A stretch of 8,910 nucleotides of DNA from JBBDMW01 sp040878005 (GTDB lineage Bacteria; Chloroflexota; Dehalococcoidia; Lucifugimonadales; Lucifugimonadaceae): positions 1 through 8,910 of the forward strand of contig JBBDMW010000001.1 in the NCBI GenBank assembly GCA_040878005.1. Direction: 5' to 3'. Shown here piece after piece: positions 6,453-8,910 of the stretch (the first letter of the stretch is position 1; each line of letters opens with the position of its first letter). The notes under the pieces are model-generated. The model saw only the letters and a program-made list of their open reading frames with translations. It was not told where the DNA came from and ran no database searches. Position numbers and translations under genes: made by a program.

Positions 6453-7409
6453 CTACTTCGTGGACGGCGCAGGTGTCCTCAACAACCTGTGTAAAGGCAT
6501 TCGAACCATTACGCCCAACGAGAGCGTCGGATCTAGTCCAAAAGCACTCAGTGCCAGCCTGTGGTAGTGCCGCCACGCCTTCGGGTTCGTCTTGATGCCG
6601 GACCAAACGTGCCGTAACGACTTCCGCTTCAACCCAATCTCGAAATAAGCGCCTGCGGCTCTCAGGTGTTCCCTTTGCAGAAGGTTCCCGTCAGGCGGAG
6701 TTTCCTGGGAGTGCTTCTCAATCAAGATTTCGCTTGCAGAGGCCACGTTCTTCGCTGAATGAACCCTCTCACCCTGCACGTTCACGATCAGGAGCGGCTC
6801 GGGCACATAGTCAAGCTGATATTTTGCGGTGGCTCGCGCCAGGAAGTCCCAGTCTTGGAACGCCGCCAACCGTTCATCGAACATAATCGGCTCGCTGTTG
6901 CGCTTCATCATGAAGCCGATGTGCACTATCCCGATGTTGCCCGTTCGGGGCGCGGTTCCAAGCACATCCTGCCGTACCCACCCCCGCCGTTTTGGGAGCT
7001 TGATCGCTTCGGAACCGCCCGGACCCACCTCACGCCTGCCGCACGTCACCAGGCCCAGGTTCTCCAGGTCGCTGGATTCAAACACCGCAAGCTGCTTGGC
7101 CAGTGTCTCCGGATGGAACTCATCATCGGAGTCAAGAAAGGCAACATAGTCGCCCTTCGCTGCCCTGATGCCGGTGTTGCGTGCCGCAGCCCCGTTCCGG
7201 TTCTCAGGATGCTTTATATAAACGATGCGGTCGTCTGATTCCTGGAAAGCCCGCACCACAGCCTCAGTGTCATCGGTCGACGCATCGTCGATGATGATGT
7301 GCTCCCAGTCCTGGTGCGTCTGGTTTTGCACGCTCTTGATCGCACGGCCAATCAGCCCTGCGCGGTTGTGCGTGGGCGTGATCACAGAAACCAACGGATG
7401 GTCAGCCAC
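6453..7409 (-). CDS. Glycosyltransferase family 2 (GT-A fold)
   Basis: A 318-residue protein beginning near PLVSVITPTHNRAGLIGRAI (5-24), a textbook GT2 start. HIIIDDASTDDTEAVV (37-52) is the nucleotide-binding loop, RNGAAARNTGIRAAKGDYVA (71-90) follows, and FLDSDDEF (91-98) supplies the DxD metal site. The segment FDERLAAFQDWDFLARA near 175-190 fits the usual acceptor and catalytic-base region (QDWD). The C-terminus is basic. The start is a GTG at 7409 with GGAG 9 bases upstream; I see no better start. It is the first gene after the terminator-like hairpin that follows yvcK, so it may head the glycan transcription unit. It lies 102 bases before the flippase gene. Composition is GC-rich compared with the flippase. 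Donor and acceptor are unknown. Confidence 0.94.
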   Translation of the reverse strand: MADHPLVSVITPTHNRAGLIGRAIKSVQNQTHQDWEHIIIDDASTDDTEAVVRAFQESDDRIVYIKHPENRNGAAARNTGIRAAKGDYVAFLDSDDEFHPETLAKQLAVFESSDLENLGLVTCGRREVGPGGSEAIKLPKRRGWVRQDVLGTAPRTGNIGIVHIGFMMKRNSEPIMFDERLAAFQDWDFLARATAKYQLDYVPEPLLIVNVQGERVHSAKNVASASEILIEKHSQETPPDGNLLQREHLRAAGAYFEIGLKRKSLRHVWSGIKTNPKAWRHYHRLALSAFGLDPTLSLGVMVRMPLHRLLRTPAPSTK

Positions 7410-7432
7410 TGGACATCACTCCAAAATTCGGC

Positions 7433-7445
7433 ACAGGTCACCTGT
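7433..7445. promoter_or_regulatory. Perfect 13-base palindrome upstream of GT2, possible operator
   Basis: acaggt-c-acctgt is a perfect odd palindrome centred at 7439, about 24-36 bases before the GT2 start codon. Its position would suit a dimeric regulator controlling the first glycan gene, or a small 5' leader hairpin. I do not recognise the binding family, and no clear -35/-10 pair is visible beside it. Confidence 0.3.
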
Positions 7446-7465
7446 CACGATGCCTGCAAGTGAAC

Positions 7466-7491
7466 TTAAAGAACGCCCGAGTGACCGGGCG
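7466..7491 (-). terminator. Candidate intrinsic terminator after the yvcK-like gene
   Basis: On the minus strand CGCCCG (7491-7486) and CGGGCG (7479-7474) form a 6-bp all-GC stem with a 6-base loop, followed at once by TTCTTT. It lies 43 bases past the yvcK stop codon. A second hairpin (ACCGG/CCGGT, within 7502-7517) precedes it. The T-run is interrupted, so termination may be partial. Confidence 0.5.
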
Positions 7492-7501
7492 GCAGGAAAG
7501 G

Positions 7502-7517
7502 ACCGGACTGGTCCGGT
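7502..7517. repeat. Inverted repeat just downstream of the yvcK-like gene
   Basis: accggac (7502-7508) and gtccggt (7511-7517) are perfect inverted arms separated by 2 bases, 17 bases past the yvcK stop. On the transcribed strand it folds as a hairpin of at least 5 bp. It probably forms part of a tandem 3'-end structure with the terminator-like hairpin at 7474-7491, protecting or ending the mRNA. Confidence 0.45.
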
Positions 7518-7533
7518 TAGCGATAGATAATTC

Positions 7534-8565
7534 TCAGAGCGCCTGCGTAACCTGCGCCGCGTCAGCGGCCGGCTGCATCCCGTTCACCCGGTCCAGGCTC
7601 ATCACGCTCAGCACCGCCTCCGCCAGGCGGGCCGGGTCATGCCGCATCTTGCCGTCAGCCGAGCTAAGGGGAGCAGCGATCAGTCGCTCCGTAAAACCCG
7701 CCACCACATCCTCATCGAACACCACCGGATCAGCGCCTTCAGCCGCGTACTTCGAGAGAAGGTTCCCCGGCGCAGGGCGGGTATTCACCAGCACCCAGTC
7801 CAGCAGCCGGCCATCTATGTACCGCACAATCTCCGATGCAAAATCGGACGCCCTGTAGCCGCCCGTCTCGCCCCGCTTCGTCATCAGGTTGCACACATAA
7901 ACCAGCGGCGCGCTCGTCTCCCGCAGCGCCTCCGGGATGCCCGACGCCAGCAGGTTCGGCAGGATGCTGGTGTACAGGTCGCCGGGGCCAAGCACCACGG
8001 CATCGGCATCCATGATGGCCTCGATGGCCCGCGGGTTCGCCTCCACTTCCCTGTCCAGGAAGATCCGGCGAATGCTGGGCGAATCCTCGGCCCGCAGGTC
8101 GATCTCTGACTCGCTGTGGACGATCATCCCGCCCTCCAGCTCCGCGCACAGGTTGGCGTTCTGGAGCGTGACCGGCAGGACCTGGCCGCTGATGTTCAAC
8201 ATGGCCGACACCTGCTCAATGGCGCCTTCGACGTCCGAGTTGAGCGATGTCAGCGCCGCCAGCATGAGGTTGCCCATGCTGTGGCCGTTAAGGCTGCTGT
8301 CCTTGCTGAAACGGAAATCGAACGCCGACCGCAGCGCCTCGTTGGCTTCGCTCTCGTTGCTCAGCGCCACCAGGCACTGCCGGAGGTCGCCCAGCGGCGG
8401 GTAGCCAAACTCCCGGCTCAACAGCCCCGTGCTGCCCCCACTGTCGAACATCGTCACGATGGCCGTGAGGTTGCGGGTATGCCCCTTCAGCCCCCGCAGC
8501 AGCATCGAAGACCCACTCCCCCCGCCAATCACAACAACATTCGGCGCCGGATCCCCGTAATGCAT
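7534..8565 (-). CDS. yvcK: YvcK/CofD-like family protein (gluconeogenesis factor type)
   Basis: A 343-residue Rossmann-like protein of the UPF0052/CofD-like family. Motifs in order: NVVVIGGGSGSS (residues 9-20), FDSGGSTG (40-47), PPLGDLRQCL (56-65), GHSMGNLMLAAL (94-105), VVLGPGDLYTSILPNLL (near 190-206) and YVCNLMTKRGETGGY after it. These match YvcK/YbhK-type proteins rather than true CofD of F420 synthesis, and no F420 genes are nearby. In Bacillus and relatives YvcK is needed for growth on gluconeogenic carbon and for envelope integrity, and has been reported to bind UDP-sugars; the chemistry is unsettled. The ATG at 8565 is preferred because GAGGGGGG precedes it and the codons before it are T-ending, unlike the gene body. 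An ATG at 8607 with GAGG 7 bases upstream is possible and gives 357 residues. Confidence 0.9.
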   Translation of the reverse strand: MHYGDPAPNVVVIGGGSGSSMLLRGLKGHTRNLTAIVTMFDSGGSTGLLSREFGYPPLGDLRQCLVALSNESEANEALRSAFDFRFSKDSSLNGHSMGNLMLAALTSLNSDVEGAIEQVSAMLNISGQVLPVTLQNANLCAELEGGMIVHSESEIDLRAEDSPSIRRIFLDREVEANPRAIEAIMDADAVVLGPGDLYTSILPNLLASGIPEALRETSAPLVYVCNLMTKRGETGGYRASDFASEIVRYIDGRLLDWVLVNTRPAPGNLLSKYAAEGADPVVFDEDVVAGFTERLIAAPLSSADGKMRHDPARLAEAVLSVMSLDRVNGMQPAADAAQVTQAL

Positions 8566-8569
8566 AGAT

Positions 8570-8577
8570 CCCCCCTC
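8570..8577 (-). promoter_or_regulatory. Strong ribosome binding site before the yvcK-like start
   Basis: GAGGGGGG on the minus strand, 4 bases before the ATG at 8565. It supports this start over the upstream in-frame ATG at 8607, which has only GAGG. Confidence 0.5.
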
Positions 8578-8616
8578 AAAACCATTCACCAACCCATCAA
8601 TAGCCATCCCACAACC

Positions 8617-8670
8617 TCATAAAAAACCAGTCACCAAAGCAAACAACCACCACGCCACCCCAACCACCAT
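8617..8670 (-). CDS. Possible 17-residue hydrophobic leader peptide
   Basis: From an ATG at 8670 the minus strand encodes MVVGVAWWLFALVTGFL and then TGA. This is a single uninterrupted hydrophobic span, long enough to cross or lie in the membrane. The stop is 9 bases before the alternative yvcK ATG at 8607, and its TGA adjoins the GAGG site. The frame is also open further upstream. The ribosome binding site is weak (GAG about 6 bases before the ATG). The hydrophobicity may simply follow from the extreme G/T richness here, since GTG, TTG, GGG and TTT codons encode Val, Leu, Gly and Phe, so I rate it low. Confidence 0.22.
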   Translation of the reverse strand: MVVGVAWWLFALVTGFL

Positions 8671-8702
8671 GTCGTCTCGACCGAACACCCCGAGCCGCCC
8701 AT

Positions 8703-8762
8703 TGTCCGAAGCGAAGCAAGTAAAAACCGGAGCCTCGAAGAGTGTCCGAAGCGGAGCAAGTA
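8703..8762. repeat. 20-bp imperfect direct repeat, 40-base period
   Basis: tgtccgaagcgaagcaagta (8703-8722) recurs at 8743-8762 with a single change (a to g at the twelfth base). The core tgtccgaagc occurs a third time at 8895-8904. The exact 40-base spacing gives a local tandem look, though the second half of each unit has diverged. Confidence 0.8.
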
Positions 8763-8794
8763 CAGACGAGAGACCCGGTAAGGGGCGGGGCCAA

Positions 8795-8813
8795 TGGCCG
8801 CTGGAAGCGGCCA
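8795..8813. repeat. Perfect 8-bp hairpin
   Basis: tggccgct (8795-8802) and agcggcca (8806-8813) pair across a gga loop. No T-run follows on either strand, so a terminator role is unlikely. It sits next to the multi-stem element at 8816-8872. Confidence 0.7.
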
Positions 8814-8815
8814 CA

Positions 8816-8872
8816 CTCGGTGGCTAACCACCAACTCAACGTTGGGACGCACAACGTGCGTCCGTCACCGAG
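8816..8872. other. Candidate three-way-junction RNA or DNA structure
   Basis: An outer stem pairs ctcggtg (8816-8822) with caccgag (8866-8872). Inside it, ccaac/gttgg (8831-8835 with 8841-8845, 5-base loop) and a perfect 8-bp hairpin ggacgcac/gtgcgtcc (8845-8852 with 8856-8863, aac loop) are stacked and share one base. The fold is possible on both strands; the plus strand can extend the outer stem with a G-U and a C-G pair. It lies about 250-300 bases before the yvcK start. I do not recognise a known riboswitch class. Confidence 0.4.
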
Positions 8873-8910
8873 CCGACAGGCGAGCCTCGAAGAGTGTCCG
8901 AAGCCGTTAG

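Larger units (their letters stand above)
8730..8904. repeat. Pair of perfect 23-bp direct repeats flanking a hairpin cluster
   Basis: The 23 bases at 8730-8752 (beginning gagcctcgaagag and ending tgtccgaagc) are identical to 8882-8904, 152 bases apart. Between them lie the palindromes at 8795-8813 and 8816-8872. The layout resembles a duplicated intergenic repeat or a small palindromic element, but no coding mobile element is attached. Confidence 0.75.
8571..8910. other. Structured, repeat-bearing leader upstream of the yvcK-like gene
   Basis: No conventional gene lies in this 340-base stretch. From right to left it holds a 23-bp direct repeat pair, a nested hairpin cluster (8795-8872), a 20-bp imperfect tandem pair with a 40-base period, and a 100-base segment (8571-8670) with 46 C, 40 A, 10 T and only 4 G on the plus strand. 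The yvcK promoter must lie here or beyond the edge, but I see no clear sigma-70 -35/-10 pair. No tRNA cloverleaf is present. Confidence 0.6.

Noticed and set aside
7534..8565. True CofD of coenzyme F420 synthesis
   Set aside because: The protein shares the fold, but its GDLRQCL and GHSMGN motifs and the lack of any F420 biosynthesis neighbour fit the YvcK/YbhK branch better.
8116..8622. 168-residue plus-strand open frame
   Set aside because: Antisense to the YvcK-like gene, compositionally biased, with no recognisable domain.
8703..8904. CRISPR array
   Set aside because: Only two or three copies of unequal length and spacing, with degenerate units and no cas genes.
8816..8910. tRNA or known riboswitch in the right-edge hairpin cluster
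   Set aside because: No T-loop GTTCGA consensus, no acceptor stem of correct spacing, and no match to a riboswitch core that I can recall. Kept only as an unclassified structure.

Overview
This is bacterial DNA. All eight supported genes lie on the minus strand, so transcription runs from the right edge to the left edge. Seven of the eight form a surface-glycan (capsule, exopolysaccharide or O-antigen-like) assembly locus; the eighth is a YvcK/CofD-like gene. The lineage cannot be fixed from sequence alone. The yvcK gene and the outer glycosyltransferase genes are GC-rich (single 60-base lines count at about 65-70% GC). The central genes are much lower (about 45-52% in the lines I counted).

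Layout in transcription order: (1) 8571-8910, a gene-poor leader with direct repeats, nested hairpins and an extremely G/T-rich minus strand. (2) 7534-8565, a YvcK-family protein, followed by a likely intrinsic terminator. (3) 6453-7409, a family 2 glycosyltransferase (GT2). (4) 4803-6350, a Wzx-type flippase. (5) 3608-4786, a polysaccharide pyruvyl transferase. (6) 2683-3597, a second GT2. (7) 2350-2682, a 333-base gap with no confident gene. (8) 1354-2349, a GlfT2/rhamnosyltransferase-like GT2. (9) 108-1307, a GT4 glycosyltransferase. (10) 1-100, the start of another GT4 that runs off the left edge.

How the genes may work together: the glycosyltransferases would build a lipid-linked repeat unit on the cytoplasmic face, the pyruvyl transferase would add an acidic pyruvate ketal to a sugar, and the flippase would move the unit across the membrane. 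No Wzy polymerase, chain-length regulator, initiating phosphoglycosyltransferase or sugar-nucleotide synthesis gene is present, so the locus probably continues past the left edge. YvcK-family proteins influence envelope integrity and central carbon use in the bacteria where they have been studied, so its place beside a glycan locus is suggestive, but a terminator-like hairpin separates it.

The main point of interest is genomic structure. A lower-GC three-gene block (about 2680-6370) sits inside a higher-GC locus, with orphan coding-like scraps at both junctions, as if a cassette had been swapped in. The other is the odd leader upstream of yvcK. I found no evidence of a new enzymatic or defence system.
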